Below, in pieces: positions 44,941 through 56,897 of a stretch of 64,000 nt of DNA (positions are counted from its first letter, which is position 1; every line of letters begins with the position of its first letter). Origin of the DNA: Cylicocyclus nassatus (lineage: Eukaryota > Nematoda > Chromadorea > Rhabditida > Strongylidae); the NCBI GenBank assembly GCA_958299035.1, contig CATQJL010000001.1:16971433-17035432 (forward strand). Reading direction: 5' to 3'. Made by a program: the position numbers and the translations under genes. Below the pieces are notes generated by a model, which worked only from the letters and a program-made list of their open reading frames with translations, made no database searches and had not been told where the DNA came from.

Positions 44941-45846
44941 GAATTTGAGATGGCCTATTAACTTTGAAGGTTTGAAAAAAGACACAAAGATCTACGAAAG
45001 CTAAAGCATTAATAGAAATGCTCTTTCATATGCTTTGATAAGTTTGTGAGATAGTTGATTCCGCTTTGAGAAACAGATTTTGACAGAAGAGGTATGAAGA
45101 ACTTGCATCAAGTATGCAACCTAATATTTGCGCGGAGCGAAGAAATGCTAAGGCAATTCGGGACTTTGGCGCACTATTTTCCTGTCAATTTTTAGACCCT
45201 TCAAAATCGGGTAAGTTTAATAAGGATGTTCAATTTGGAATTGTATGCTTGAACAACTGGGAACAGGGTTTTCTTTTAAACTGAGATACGATTTTTTTTA
45301 GATTTCTGATTTTTTGAGCATTTGGAGCTTTTCAAATTTCGGCTTCAAACTTTATGAGAGGTCAATCTTTTGATAGCCATCTTGTAAAGGTTGCTCTTTA
45401 TAGCAATGGTTATATGATTTACAACGCTTAGAGGCCAGAGTTATAAGAGTTATTGGACAACCCAACTCAATGTTTAATGCGACTTTTCCTTACCCTTATT
45501 TTTTCGTTGGTAGTTTTGACATTAATTTTTTGTAATATGGGCAAATATTAGTAAGCACAAGTATTCGAATCTTGTTCAATCGACTAATTTTTAGTTCACA
45601 AAAGACTTAGAAATAAATTATTTCTAGATGATAAAAACAAAAGAGACTTATGCTTTCGATTAGAACCTTTGATAGAATGCTAGTACGCAAATGCTATGAT
45701 AATTTTAGTACGAAAGGTGTTTTAGATTCCGTTCCATATTTTATTATGTAAATTTTACAGCTAAAAGAATATTGTTTGTTCTAGCAAAAAAAGATTTTCA
45801 TATAGAAAAAGGAGTGGTTCAGGTTTGTTTATTAGATTTCAACAAC
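44941..45846. other. spacer between the BEL-1 insertion and the gene C fragments
   Basis: AT-rich. A partial match to the palindrome family (ATCTTGTAAAGGTTGCTCTT near 45392) is the only repeat seen. No exon is supported. Confidence 0.4.
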
Positions 45847-46093
45847 GAACCCGCAATACTTACGAATTTTCACCAGCAACTGAATTTTTAGATGAAGAAC
45901 ACATGCGCATGTACATGACATAGAGCGAACGATATTTTCTAATAATCGTCAAAGGCCTTGATGACATTGTACATTTATTAGATGTAAACGAAAAAGCAAA
46001 AGTCGAAAAACGCAAAGATTCAATGAATCTCATAGATGTCCTAGTTCTGCATAAGGACTTTGAAGACATGCTCATGCCAATTTTGAATTTTAT
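45847..46093 (+). pseudogene. exon-like fragment upstream of gene C
   Basis: One frame with coding character, ending in a donor-like AT|GTAAAG at 46094. It includes SERYFLIIVKGLDDIVHLLD and KDFEDMLMPILNF. It has an in-frame TAG at about 45919-45921 and its end phase does not fit the next exon. It is either a decayed exon of gene C or a separate gene remnant. Confidence 0.35.
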
Positions 46094-46245
46094 GTAAAGC
46101 GCCGACAACTTGGCATTTATGCAAAAATGCCTGCGTCTCATTCACTATGCTCCTACTTTTCAGAATCTTCATCGGATGAGCCACATCGACTACAGTAGAC
46201 GACTCAAAAGGCTCGGCATAAGTTGCACGGAGCAAGATTGGATAT

Positions 46246-46974
46246 TGTCGCGGCTCCGCGATGCGAGCGCTCCTAGAAGTAGGAGGCCGGGAGCACTGGT
46301 TGCTGCCGCGCTACGCGGCGACGATAACGGCACTTTCTTACGTTCGCCGCAATCGCCGCTGGACCTCTCCTCGCCTTGGCGCGTTGCCAGCCAAAAGGCT
46401 ATATATAGCGGCGGCGCCTCATTGCAGCGTCTGTTCGCTTTCCTTTTCGATCGATAATCTTTTCGTATGTTTTCCATTGTGCTCGTGCTGGCAATTAGCT
46501 CCCGCCTTTGATGTTTCTTTCGCGTTAGCGGTCGAGCAGATAGAGAGTTATATTGGATCGAAGTGTGATTTGGAATTCTTTTAGACGAGCTACTTTTGGA
46601 ACTTTGGGATTTGAGATCTTATAAACTTCGGGAGCGGAGAGGTGTCGCGCCTGGTATCCGGCGACGCGTGGCGGATCTGTATTGGTGAAGCCTCGGGAGC
46701 ATATTTCTTGTTTGTGTTTATAGTCGTGCGCATCGGTAGCACGGGATGGGGCAGCTCGTCCCGTGTTGAGCTTCTTATCGTTCAGTAGTTTAGTATCGTA
46801 GCGTAGTGTTTGTTTGTTTCTTTTTGGGTCATAAGGATAAAATGTTAGTAATTCACTATTGTTTCTTCACGCGCTATGGCAAGTAGTAGGGTAGGTTGCG
46901 TGTATGTAGTAAGCGGGCGAGCGTGCGAGTGTCTCGGGTGAATCTAGGTGCTTAGGGCCCACCGAGCCGCCACA
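46246..46974 (+). repeat. BEL-2 5' LTR
   Basis: 729 bp; starts TGTCGCGGCTCCGCGATGCG and ends GCCGCCACA. A TATATATA promoter element lies near 46400; the 3' copy reads TGTATATA. Confidence 0.95.
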
Positions 46975-46992
46975 TGGTGCATCGTCGCCGAG
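46975..46992 (+). promoter_or_regulatory. BEL-2 primer-binding site
   Basis: TGGTGCATCGTCGCCGAG, one base different from BEL-1, adjacent to the LTR. Confidence 0.75.
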
Positions 46993-47737
46993 CGCATGGT
47001 GGATGCGGTTTCCGTCCGCGTGTAGTGTTGGGTAGCCGCGTTGCTAAGCCGCGTTGGGTAGGTAACATCTCAGTAGGTTTTCGCGCAGTGTAGCGCAGTT
47101 CTAGCTTCCCATCCTCCATGCGTGCGTAACGATCCCGTAGTCTACCACGCCCCGCACCTAGTTTAAGTCCAGGCAAGCAGTGGATAGGGCATGCGTTCAG
47201 TCGCGTCATTCAGGTGTCAGGTAACCCATTAGTTCTGCAGCCTTAAGCGTAGCCAGCGCGTGGGGTGACCTAGTAGTAAGTCGGTGGCAGCACTTACAGC
47301 TATAAGCCCCTGGATCCAGCGTGTTGTCTTGCGCAAGGATGGGTATAACAGTGGACCAAGTCTATCTGCGAGTGCGAGGTGGAGTCGTTGTGGCGGACCT
47401 TACGCTACTGGAGCACACGCCACTGGGGCATCACCGCTGGGAGAGGTAACTGTTGCAACGTTCGCCATGTCGTTCTTTCAGGTAGCCCTGACGAAGCTGT
47501 TTGCATTGATTTTGTGTTATTCGCGCATTTGCTACGGCTTGCGATTCTGCCCTCGTTTGACAACCCTATTTTACTCCTTACCTTTGCGCCTACTACGTAT
47601 CCCTAGCGTGTTAGTTAGTAGTATGTCCCTCTTTAGGGTTTTTAGGTTAGGTTCTTGCTCGTATATGTATTTACTCGTTTCATGTACTCGTTGTGTGCAC
47701 GTATACTACTGTCGCTCCTGCCTCTTACATTACAGAT

Positions 47738-48220
47738 ATGTCGCTCCTTGGATTCCATAAGTCCCAGCTCACCAGATTAGCTAACGTGCTACGCAAGAAG
47801 ATCGCGGAAGCCGAACAGACCAACTTGGAAAGCAACGTCGCCCTTACCTTCAACACAGGCAAGGATTACGAGTTTGTCATCAATCGTAGACGTTTGCTTT
47901 CGAATTTTCTTTCTTCCATCAAGTGTGCTGCTTCCTATCTACGCACTCAGCGGGATGAAGCTGAGGAGTTTGCTCGTCAGAAGCCGGACGAGCAGGGGGA
48001 GTTTCCCCTCCTCTTGGAGATCCACGCGCACTGGGACGCCAGTGAATTGACAGGTCTCTTGGAGAAGGCGGACATTCTACTTGAGCGTTTGGATAATGAG
48101 ATCAAACTCCTTTCGAATGCGGATGTGCTTTATGAGTGTTGCCTTTCGTCGATCTCTCCCATTCAAACTGTCCCTAACCCCGCACGTCCCCTTCTTCTTC
48201 TGATACTGCTCAACCCTTAG
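47738..48220 (+). pseudogene. gag: BEL-2 Gag, N-terminal part
   Basis: Starts at ATG 47738, 2 nt after a TTACAG acceptor, and aligns with BEL-1 Gag from the first residues (KSQLTRLANVLRKKIAEAEQ; EEFARQKPDEQGEFPLL). The alignment holds to about residue 125. After this the frame diverges and stops at 48218-48220. The downstream Gag homology lies in other frames, so the gene is broken. Confidence 0.8.
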
Positions 48221-48429
48221 TACCCCCTCAACTCGCGCAGGTTTTTCCCTTTCAGGATCGTCCATCAGACCCTTCTTCAGTCGCGCCAGTTGACCATGAC
48301 CCTCTCGCGAGTGACGCAGGGAACCCTCCGCAGGGAGACCAGTGTCCGCGAGTCCCTCCTGGATTTGGCAATCCCCAGTCGACCCGTCCTCCTGCTCCGA
48401 CGAGCATGCGTCCTTTTGGACTCCAAACC

Positions 48430-48900
48430 CCTTCGCCAAATCCATTTTCGAATCCCCCACTTGCAGCGACGAGCGTTCCATCTTCGTCTACCTCGTATAG
48501 CTTGCCCTCATTCGAGATACCATTCTTTTCTGGCGATATCGACGCGTTTCCTGAGTTTTAAAACATCTTTGCTGCTTCTGTGCATAACAACAACAGCGTA
48601 CCGGTAGCTGTCAAGTTCATGTACCTGAAGACGCACTTAAGAGGAGACGCAGCGAACATCATCGCGAATTTCCAGCCCACTGAAGAGAATTATGAAGATG
48701 CAGTACGTACGATCCAAAGCACCTACAATCGACCGGAACATCTGCGAATGCGTCTCTGGGACAAGCTCAACAAGCAAGCGCCCGCAAAGGAGTCTGCGGC
48801 TTCACAGCGCGCTACGCTTGGCTCCATCAGAGCTATTTGGTCCCAGATGAAGCGCTTGAAGGAAGAATCGTCGATAGGTGCAAGAAAGAATGGTCGATAG
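48430..48900 (+). pseudogene. gag: BEL-2 Gag, central DUF1759-like part
   Basis: It carries SFEIPFFSGDIDAFPEF, then an in-frame TAA at 48559-48561 where BEL-1 has Trp, then NIFAASVHNNNSVPVAVKF and the rest of the domain. Near 48870-48900 a 23-bp near-duplication (the unit ending TCGATAGGTGCA occurs twice) shifts the frame into a TAG. Confidence 0.8.
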
Positions 48901-49637
48901 GTGCACTGAACACGATTCGATCGAAGTTCCCCCGACGTACACATGAGAAGGTTGGCGAGATGAAGAATAAGGAAGACCAGATGTGGACGGTAGACGAGCT
49001 ACTGACAGCATTTGATACGGTTATCGACAGGCTGCAGTTAGTCGAAGACGCCGATCCCACACCTTATGCCATTTACAACGCCGATTCTACAGTCCGTCAA
49101 GCTTCTTCTTCCCCGCATAGGTACACCAGCGATAGTCCGACGCGAAGTAGGTCGCAGTATCAGTCATCACTCTTCCCCAGATGTTCGCGCAGCTTTCGCT
49201 TACCATCTCAGTACCTTTCGACTAGAACCAGGACACCATCCCCGTACTACCCGCAACGTGCGTCTCGCACTCCAGCACAATCGCAGTATGTTGCAGACCA
49301 GGATGATTGTTGTGTCTTCTGTTTAGTTGAAGGACACCAACCGCAGGATTGCTTGGAAGTACCCGGTCCTAGGCAGCGAAGAGCCATCGTTGGCCAAGAG
49401 CAACTCTGTTGGTTATGCTTAGGTTACGGACATCTTGCGAAGTTTTGCTCTGCACCCATGTGCCTATACTGCGGTAAAGCTCACCATCTAGCATTGTGCT
49501 TAAATCCACCACGAGCGCATAGTTCGTTTCTTCCACCGACACGTTTCCATCGTCGACTTCCTTCGCCTAAGCGCGTGCAGTTTGCGGAAACTCAGACTTC
49601 TCCAGACCACGCACAACACAGATCGCACTCTTCTTGA
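48894..49637 (+). pseudogene. gag: BEL-2 Gag, C-terminal part with three zinc knuckles
   Basis: In frame after the duplication: TIRSKFPRRTHEKVGEM, a serine/tyrosine-rich linker, then CVFCLVEGHQPQDC, CWLCLGYGHLAKFC and CLYCGKAHHLALC, and the tail PSPKRVQFAE shared with BEL-1 (SPRRVQFE). It ends at TGA 49635. No protease follows. Confidence 0.85.
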
Positions 49638-50804
49638 CTACCTGCTAGGAACCTCCCATTTTTTTTCTATATTTTTTACAGTTTCTTTTACTTTTCTGTT
49701 ATTTTTGCTTTTTCTGCTCTTCTGCATTCCTAGGTTCCCACGCACGGCGCTTCCCATCTGTCTGTGTGCAACGTCGCACGAGAATGCTGGTTCCGTATCA
49801 TCTAAACTGACAACTGACTAGAAGCGATCGTGACGCGCCTTTAGAGGACAGTATAGGTAAGATTAAGTAAAAGTTCTGATTTCTTCCATCTATTTTTTTG
49901 TAACTTTTACTTTTCCTTTTGCATTTGTCCCTCTGTGTTGCAGATCACGCAGCTCATTTGATTTGCCGCGCTTAACCTGGCTTTTGACCGTAGCTGCACC
50001 TTTTGAATATTGTAGCCAGCCTTTGTGGCACGCCTTTCATTCGTTTTTTCTAAACGCAGGAACATCGCTAGCGCGTCGCGCACATATCCTAAGACTACCC
50101 ATGTGGTCGCGGGAGGCTGGACTACGTCCATTTTTGCGTTTTTTTTTGTGTAGAATTATTGTTTTTGCCATAGTAACATCGGCGTAAAAAGGTTGCAGCA
50201 TGCTAAGCCCCATACCATCGGGGAGGAAAACTATCCCTTGCGCTCTTGAGTGTGCCATCGCGTTCGCGCGCGCCTTAATTTTCATTTAGAGTTGCAGGTG
50301 ATAGAATGTGAAAGGGTCAGTAGCTGTGATTGCAGAATATCGCTATGATGGACACTGAACGGCAAGCATTGTTCCTTCTATCTTGTTTTGGCCTCGTAAA
50401 GTTTATGTGTTACAGTACTACTGCAATGTGGTAGCACGTTTGGCCCGTTGAATCAACTCTGTTTGACGTCTACTTCAACTACGTTGGTCCTCGTCAGTTA
50501 CGAGTAGTGTGCAGCCTACTACCCAGACACAGTCCGATAATGATTACTTGATTTACTTGATTTTGCGAATTTTTTGTGTTGTTTGTTGGATGCGCTTCGT
50601 GCGCTCTTGAAGTATGCTTGTTGATGGGCACGGGACGGGTTATCTTCAATCCAGTTACTTTCGACGAGCTCTTACTGTGCTACCGATGGATAACCTTTAT
50701 TTCTTTTTCGCTTTGTCATCCAAAATTTTCGGCTAAAGGCATTAACCGCAGATCCCCGGTGCTATCACGTAACCACCTCTCGAACGCCCAAGCCCACTGC
50801 TTCT
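49638..50804 (+). other. BEL-2 3' non-coding region
   Basis: It contains a candidate 87-bp intron 49857-49943 (AG|GTAAGATT ... TGTGTTGCAG). The block conserved with BEL-1 is at 50108-50139 (GCGGGAGGCTGGACTACGTC). About 50 bp before the PPT are also shared with BEL-1 (GCTATCACGTAACCACC). No protein is supported. Confidence 0.5.
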
Positions 50805-50812
50805 GGGGGGAG
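50805..50812 (+). promoter_or_regulatory. BEL-2 polypurine tract
   Basis: GGGGGGAG directly before the 3' LTR. Confidence 0.75.
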
Positions 50813-51542
50813 TGTCGCGGCTCCGCGATGCGAGCGCTCCTAGAAGTAGGAGGCCGGGAGCACTGGTTGCTGCCGCGCTACACGGCGACGATAACGGCAC
50901 TTTCTTACTTTCGCCGCAATCGCCGCTGGACCTCTCCTCGCCTTGGCGCGTTGCCAGCCAAAAGGCTGTATATAGCGGCGGCGCCTCATTGCAGCGTCTG
51001 TTCGCTTTCCTTTTCGATCGATAATCTTTTCGTATGTTTTCCATTGTGCTCGTGCTGGCAATTAGCTCCCGCCTTTGATGTTTCTTTCGCGTTAGCGGTC
51101 GAGCAGATAGAGAGTTATATTGGATCGAAGTGTGATTTGGAATTCTTTTAGACGAGCTACTTTTGGAACTTTGGGATTTGAGATCTTATAAACTTCGGGA
51201 GCGGAGAGGTGTCGCGCCTGGTATCCGGCGACGCGTGGCGGATCTGTATTGGTGAAGCCTCGGGAGCATATTTCTTGTTTGTGTTTATAGTCGTGCGCAT
51301 CGGTAGCACGGGATGGGGCAGCTCGTCCCGTGTTGAGCTTCTTATCGTTTAGTAGTTTAGTATCGTAGCGTAGTGTTTGTTTGTTTCTTTTTGGGTCATA
51401 AGGATAAAATGTTAGTAATTCACTATTGTTTCTTCACGCGCTATGGCAAGTAGTAGGGTAGGTTGCGTCGTATGTAGTAAGCGGGCGAGCGTGCGGGTGT
51501 CTCGGGTGAATCTAGGTGCTTAGGGCCCACCGAGCCGCCACA
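50813..51542 (+). repeat. BEL-2 3' LTR
   Basis: 730 bp, with about six substitutions and one 1-bp indel against the 5' LTR. Confidence 0.95.
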
Positions 51543-52352
51543 GATATCGTTTCGAGGTAAAAAGCGAGGGGTATATCGTTGTCAGTGTTAGAAGGTTTTC
51601 CAACCACCTGGGCAGCCACCTGAGGTGGCTAGGGAAAGAAAAAGTCATAAATTTTTCTTTCTTAATATAATTTTCCATACATTTACATAAATTGGTTCTA
51701 ATCCAAAACCCCATAAAATAATTTTTGAACTTTTCCAATTTGCCTCCTCTCCGCATAGTTACAGCCCTTCAAAATTTGAATGACGCCGGCAATCCTGCTC
51801 CAAGCGCGCGTTGGTGCGCGCCGGACACAGCATACTGCCAATATGGATATTACAAGGTAAAGCATGAGCAGATGAGCAGCAGCTTTAGAAAATGTCGTTT
51901 CTTTGCAATGAAGTTTCCGAAATTGTTTACAAACCAGAAGAACTATAAAGTAGAGCATAATAGTGTTGCACTGGTGAGGAATACATTTTGTCGAGGAATT
52001 TTTTGTTCCAATCAAGAAGTCTATATTAGAATCATCGGCAAAACAGAAGAAGAAGACTCTAGAAGGAAAATGTGGACTGTAAGTGAAAACTCAAACGCCA
52101 TGACACGAACTTTTCACATTGGGAGGAAATGTGCTTTTGAAAACTTCAGGATAGTCAAAAGTTTGGGCACTTAATAGAAGAATTAGGGAGCTAGAAAAGA
52201 ATGAAAAAAATTGATTTAAAAGCCCAAAATCGAGAGATGTAAGCTTAAGAAGGGCTAAATGAAATTGGATTTTGGAAAAATTGCCAAAAGGAGTCAGAAA
52301 AACGCGGAGTAAAAACTATGTAAGAACAGAGAGCCATGGGTGATTGAAGATA

Positions 52353-52390
52353 TTAGGTTGGCCCATAAGTAACGCAACTTTCTACATAAC
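52353..52390 (+). repeat. single mariner-type terminal repeat
   Basis: TTAGGTTGGCCCATAAGTAA after a TA, resembling a Tc1/mariner end. No opposite end was found downstream, so it is a truncated or solo end. The rest of 52180-53350 shows nothing else. Confidence 0.45.
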
Positions 52391-54683
52391 TTTTGTTTTT
52401 TTGGACGTAGCATACATTTCCTGGCAATATTGGCTTATGATTCAAACAGCGAATGCAGACATTTTTTGCCAAACTCTGTCGTTTTGTGTAAGGGTTGCGG
52501 TAAGTTTACGATACAATGGGAAGAACTTTAGATTGCGTCAGATTTTGCTGAAACTTGGTTTTTGGGGGCTATTCAACGGGCTGATCACAAAAATGAGACC
52601 ACCCGTTTTGCATGAAAAAGCCTCTTTCGAAAGGTCAAAAAATGAATTTCATTTCAATGACAAGTGAATATGATTTTCGTGTTCACCGTTGCAAATATAG
52701 CGAATTCTGAGGTTTTGCAGTTTTGTTATTGACCGATTCCCTCCAAATCTGACGCATTTGATTTGTTCTACTTCTCAAAAGCGCCTTATCTTGATTTATT
52801 TCTGGATTTCACTTTCTTTTAACTGATTCTAATGCGTCAACTTTTAGCTACATGCTGCCTATAATTCCTTTGTAATATGTATGAATCATCTTTTGTACGG
52901 CTTTATGTTTGCCAAAAACCGTGAAATTTCGATTTTTAGCAGTTTTTGCAAAATGCTCAAATTTTTTTTACTACTTTATCAATAATCAAACGGTTGGCGC
53001 AGGCTTGCAGCTTACGTCATATTATACATGATGAAGAGAAGTAATTTTAGTCTACCTTGAATGAGAAGAAAGTTATGGTAAAAGTTGCAAAACTTATGTG
53101 TCAACTCAATATAAAGAAGAAGCAAAGATCAAAGCATCTTGTTGCAAAAATTCTACCAAATCTGCTCTATGCTCCACTTTTGCCATGAGGAAGGTTTCAA
53201 AATAGATACATTGAGTTTCTGTAATTTCCAAGTTCAGTTACCTCGTAATTTTTGCTAATTTCAATATACACTGATTTCGTAGCGTGAGCTTACTTAGAAT
53301 TTCCAAATTACTTTTCCGCCTGATGAATGCAATTCTCAAGAAAAAAATTTACAGCAGAGTTTGCTTCTTTGAGTAATGTGAGCGAAATCTGTTTCCAGAC
53401 TTATAATGACTCTTTTAGAGGTTTGGATGATCGAACTCGAGCTTCATTACGTGTGCAATCGACATGCCGAGCGACACTTGCCGAAGAGGTGGGGCAACAT
53501 GCTGTGGACGAGTTGATAGTATTAAAAACCAAAGTGGTAAGAATTTCATCAAAAATTGTTCAGTTAGTATGTGAACTGTTCTCGAGGTTGGTAGGACGAA
53601 ATCTCTCAAAAGAAGCTCACGGCCCTGAAACTTCATTTTTTTCAAACTGGCGTATATCAATTTCTCTTCATATGAAAAGTATTCCACTCAAGCAGAATTT
53701 ACATTCCAATTCTTGCTCTTTCCTAAAATGTCAAACACTAAACAAAGAATATCTGCAGCATTTGTAGGAACCATAGATCAAAATTAGTTATTAGCCAACC
53801 TAGTAGTAAGTATCTTAAACGTAATGGGCAATGGGAATTGGGAATTGATATCCAAACCTGCGAGAATACTCCCGCCCTCTTGCTGATAATCTACGCGTAC
53901 TTGATGTTCTCATCCCGTTATCAAGGAAGCTAAATTACTTATCTTCATACGACAACATTTTGCGCAAGCTACATGCAAATTATATGGTATGCTGGAAGTT
54001 GTACCGCTGCTACGTTAGTACGTTTCGGGCCGCGAGATTGCGCGCGGCGAAAAAGAGTGTACTTTCAGCTGTTAGCCAACAAAGGGACCTTATTTCGTAG
54101 ACTGTGGGCTAAGTTCGAAGTGTTTGGATGTTACTTGAAGAGGAAATCTATGCTTCCCTGAAAGACAGGAACAAGATCTCAATCTCTAATAGTATCCGAA
54201 AGTATCTATGTTGTACACGCTACACATCACTATTGAAACTACGGTTTTTTTCTTTGAAACCAAAGCAAAGAAAGAAAGTTGCGACGTCGCACGCGTCGTT
54301 CGCGTTGCCGCACTTCGTTGCGACTGTTGTTCATTTGTCCTCAAATCTCCTAAGCAAATATCGGCTTCTACGGTGTCATTTGAGAAGTGGGAGCTTAAGC
54401 CCTTGATTTGATAATCTTGGACCAGAGCAAAACCTCCTGAACATCAAAAAGATCCATAGAAGCAACGTGCTGCACCGTGTAGAGCACCGGTCTGAAACGT
54501 GCTAAAGATCTGGTAAGAATACCACCATACTCAATGCTAGTTGTTTTAGGCCCCATCATCGGATTTCATTGAAAAGCTCAATTCCTTGTTTGGCTTGGTG
54601 AAGAAAACTGATGTTGCAGTAATTCAACCATTATGCGCAGCCGCCTATGAGGTTTATCGCACTAACCTAGAGACAATGTCCAG

Positions 54684-56897
54684 TATAATTTAGACCGAAT
54701 CGAATGAATATTCGAGTATTCAAATAAAGGTATTCGGATAAATTTCATTCGAAATTCGATTATTCGAAAATTTCAAATTCTCGAATATATTCGATATTCG
54801 CTTATTCGAAATTTGTCAATTTCGGATTTATTCGATTAGTCGGTTATTTGAAAATTTTGATTTTCGAAAATATTCGGACAATCGAATATTTATTTTCAGA
54901 TTCGATTATTTGACAATTTCGTGTAATCGAATAACTACATAAAAACGTCACAATTTTGATTGCTACAGTGACCACCAAAAAGTTGCGGACAAGTCGCCCC
55001 CTTTTTTTCATCGCTCATTTTCAGATGGAAAGCAACCATGAAAAAATGATTGGATTGCATTTGTGACAGAGCTCATCAAGAGCTATAACACACACATTGC
55101 ACTTTCTGGAAAACATGCATTACAGACAATGTCGCGGACAATGATTCTTCGAACGCGAAAATTTTCTTTTAAGTCTTTTTATAGCAAAAACAGAAGTTTT
55201 CCAGACACTTAAACATACTGTATTGTAGAGCTCATCAAGGACAATAACATGTGGTGGTTACATCCAAAAAACACAAGCTTGAGTTTTATTTTGCTTTTTT
55301 CAAATTATAACTCCTAGTTACCATTTTCAAGCCAAATTTCTACAGTGGTAACCTCTTCAAGACATTTCAACAAGGCTATTCGGATCAATCGGATGCTCTT
55401 TGCCATACTCTATGCATCGGACGTGTGCGGATGAGTTTATTGGCTAAAAATGGCTCTTGACAGTGCGTGCACATGATCCCACCTGCACCTCACCACTGAC
55501 TCGCACCGCTTCACAGGCTTATGGCTCGGCCGTCAATCAATCTACGAGCATGGGCATAGACTCATTCGAAAGAGCGTAATTTCCCCGACATGAAAATATG
55601 CAAAGGAATTGAGTTTGGGAAATCGCGGAGGTTCTGCGGATGGGGTGGTAAAGCGCAACCATAGAGTTTTTTGGAATGGAGGCTCGCATCAACACTAGAA
55701 CGGTCTTAAAGCTCCGATATGGATACAGGAAAATTGATAGCTTTAAATTTCCAGATTAAAACTGTGACGAAAGGAGCTTTGCTCAACTTTACCTGATAAA
55801 TGCTTAGCCTACCACAGAAGCTGCGCTTTGTCACCTCATCCGCAGAATCTCCGCGGCTTCCCAAACTTAACACATTTGCATACCATCGTGTCGAGGAAGT
55901 CACGATCTTTCGAATGAGCCTATGCATAGGCTCGTAGATTTTTGCGGCCGAGTTATAACCCTGTGAAGCGGTGCAAGTCAGTGGTGAGGTGCAGGTGAGA
56001 TCATGTGCACGCACTGTCAGGAGCCGTTTTCAGCAAAGAAACTCACCAGCACACGTCCGATGCACAGAGGATGGCAAAGAGCATTCGTTTCATCCGAATA
56101 GTTTTGTTGGAATGTCTCGTATAGGTTCCCATGTGAAGATATTTGGCTTGAAAAAGGGATTTAAAAGTTATTTTTTCGAAAAAAGGGTAATAAAATTCAA
56201 GCTTGGGTTTTTTGGAAGTAACCACTATCCGGTTACTGTCCTCAATGAACTCTACAACATAGTATGCTTACCTGTCCAGGAACTTCTGTTTATTTTCCAA
56301 GAAAAGACCTAAAAGAAAATTTTCGCGTTCGAAGAATTATAGTCTGCGAGATTGTGACGCGGCCAATTTCGAACTTTTTTTAGGAAAAGATTTTTGGAAT
56401 TTCTGTAATACATGTTTTCCGGAAAGTGCAATGTATGGGTTTTAGCTCTTGATGAGCTCTGTCACCACATGCAATCCAACCGTTTCTCATCTTTGTTTTC
56501 CATTTGGAAATGAGCGCTGAAAATAGGAGGGCGACTTGCCCGCAACTTTTTGGCGGCCACTGTATATCAGCAACCATCGTTTGTTGTCCAATTGCCCACT
56601 GCATGGAGTCCTTCATGGCGCTAATTCGATCAAAATTTGTTTGAATATTCGACATAATCGATGCAAAATATTCGTTTATTCGGATTTTTTTCTCAAATAT
56701 ATTCGAGTATTCGGATTTTTTCATTTCGAATATATTCGATATTCGATTACTCGACATTTTTGTTCGAAAATATTCGATATTTGAATATTCGACATTTTTG
56801 TTTCTGAAAATATTCTTCGATTATTCGGTATTTCTGATTTTCGAATATATTCGGTTATTCGATTATTCGAAAAAATTCTCGAATATTCCAAAGTATA
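54684..56897. mobile_element. 2.2-kb hAT-like foldback with 8-bp TSD
   Basis: It is flanked by the direct repeat ATGTCCAG (54676-54683 and 56898-56905). Terminal inverted repeats are short (TATAATTTAG against TATACTTTGG). The outer arms are rich in TATTCGAATATTCG. An 8-bp duplication fits the hAT superfamily. No transposase is present. Confidence 0.7.
54966..56562. mobile_element. 1.6-kb TA-flanked palindrome nested in the hAT-like element
   Basis: The ends read CAGTGRCCRCCAAAAAGTTG and its complement with TA outside (54964-54965 and 56563-56564). The inverted arms, about 0.7 kb, mirror the stretch with GTGAGGTGCAGG and GAAGCGGTGC. It is the youngest of the three nested elements. Confidence 0.8.

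Larger units (their letters stand above)
46246..51542 (+). mobile_element. BEL-2: gag-only, non-autonomous BEL/Pao element
   Basis: 5.3 kb, with TG...CA LTRs of 729 and 730 bp, TSD GATAT (46241-46245 and 51543-51547), a primer-binding site, gag, and a polypurine tract. There is no protease, RT, RNase H or integrase: about 200 nt after the third zinc knuckle the sequence passes directly into the post-pol region. The LTRs differ at about six or seven positions, so it is somewhat older than BEL-1. LTR ends, primer site, leader blocks and the 3' end are related to BEL-1, which makes mobilisation by a BEL-1-like Pol plausible. Confidence 0.93.
46164..54683 (+). pseudogene. gene C: host gene broken by BEL-2 and by nested transposons
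   Basis: Exon pieces on the plus strand: 46164-46245 plus 51548-51556 (one exon, split by BEL-2); 51759-51856; 53399-53536; and 54550 to about 54673. The first follows CTTTTCAG and, with one copy of the GATAT duplication removed, stays open to a GTAAAA donor with phase 1. The next exon starts with the two bases that complete the codon and reads ALQNLNDAGNPAPSARWCAP. The 53399 and 54550 exons join in phase 0 (TYNDSFRGLDDRTRASLRV; SSDFIEKLNSLFGLVKKTD). A further exon may lie near 52020-52079. The last piece runs into nested transposons. I do not recognise the protein. With 5.3 kb in one exon and about 2.5 kb in another, this allele should be non-functional unless the inserts are spliced out. 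Confidence 0.6.
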
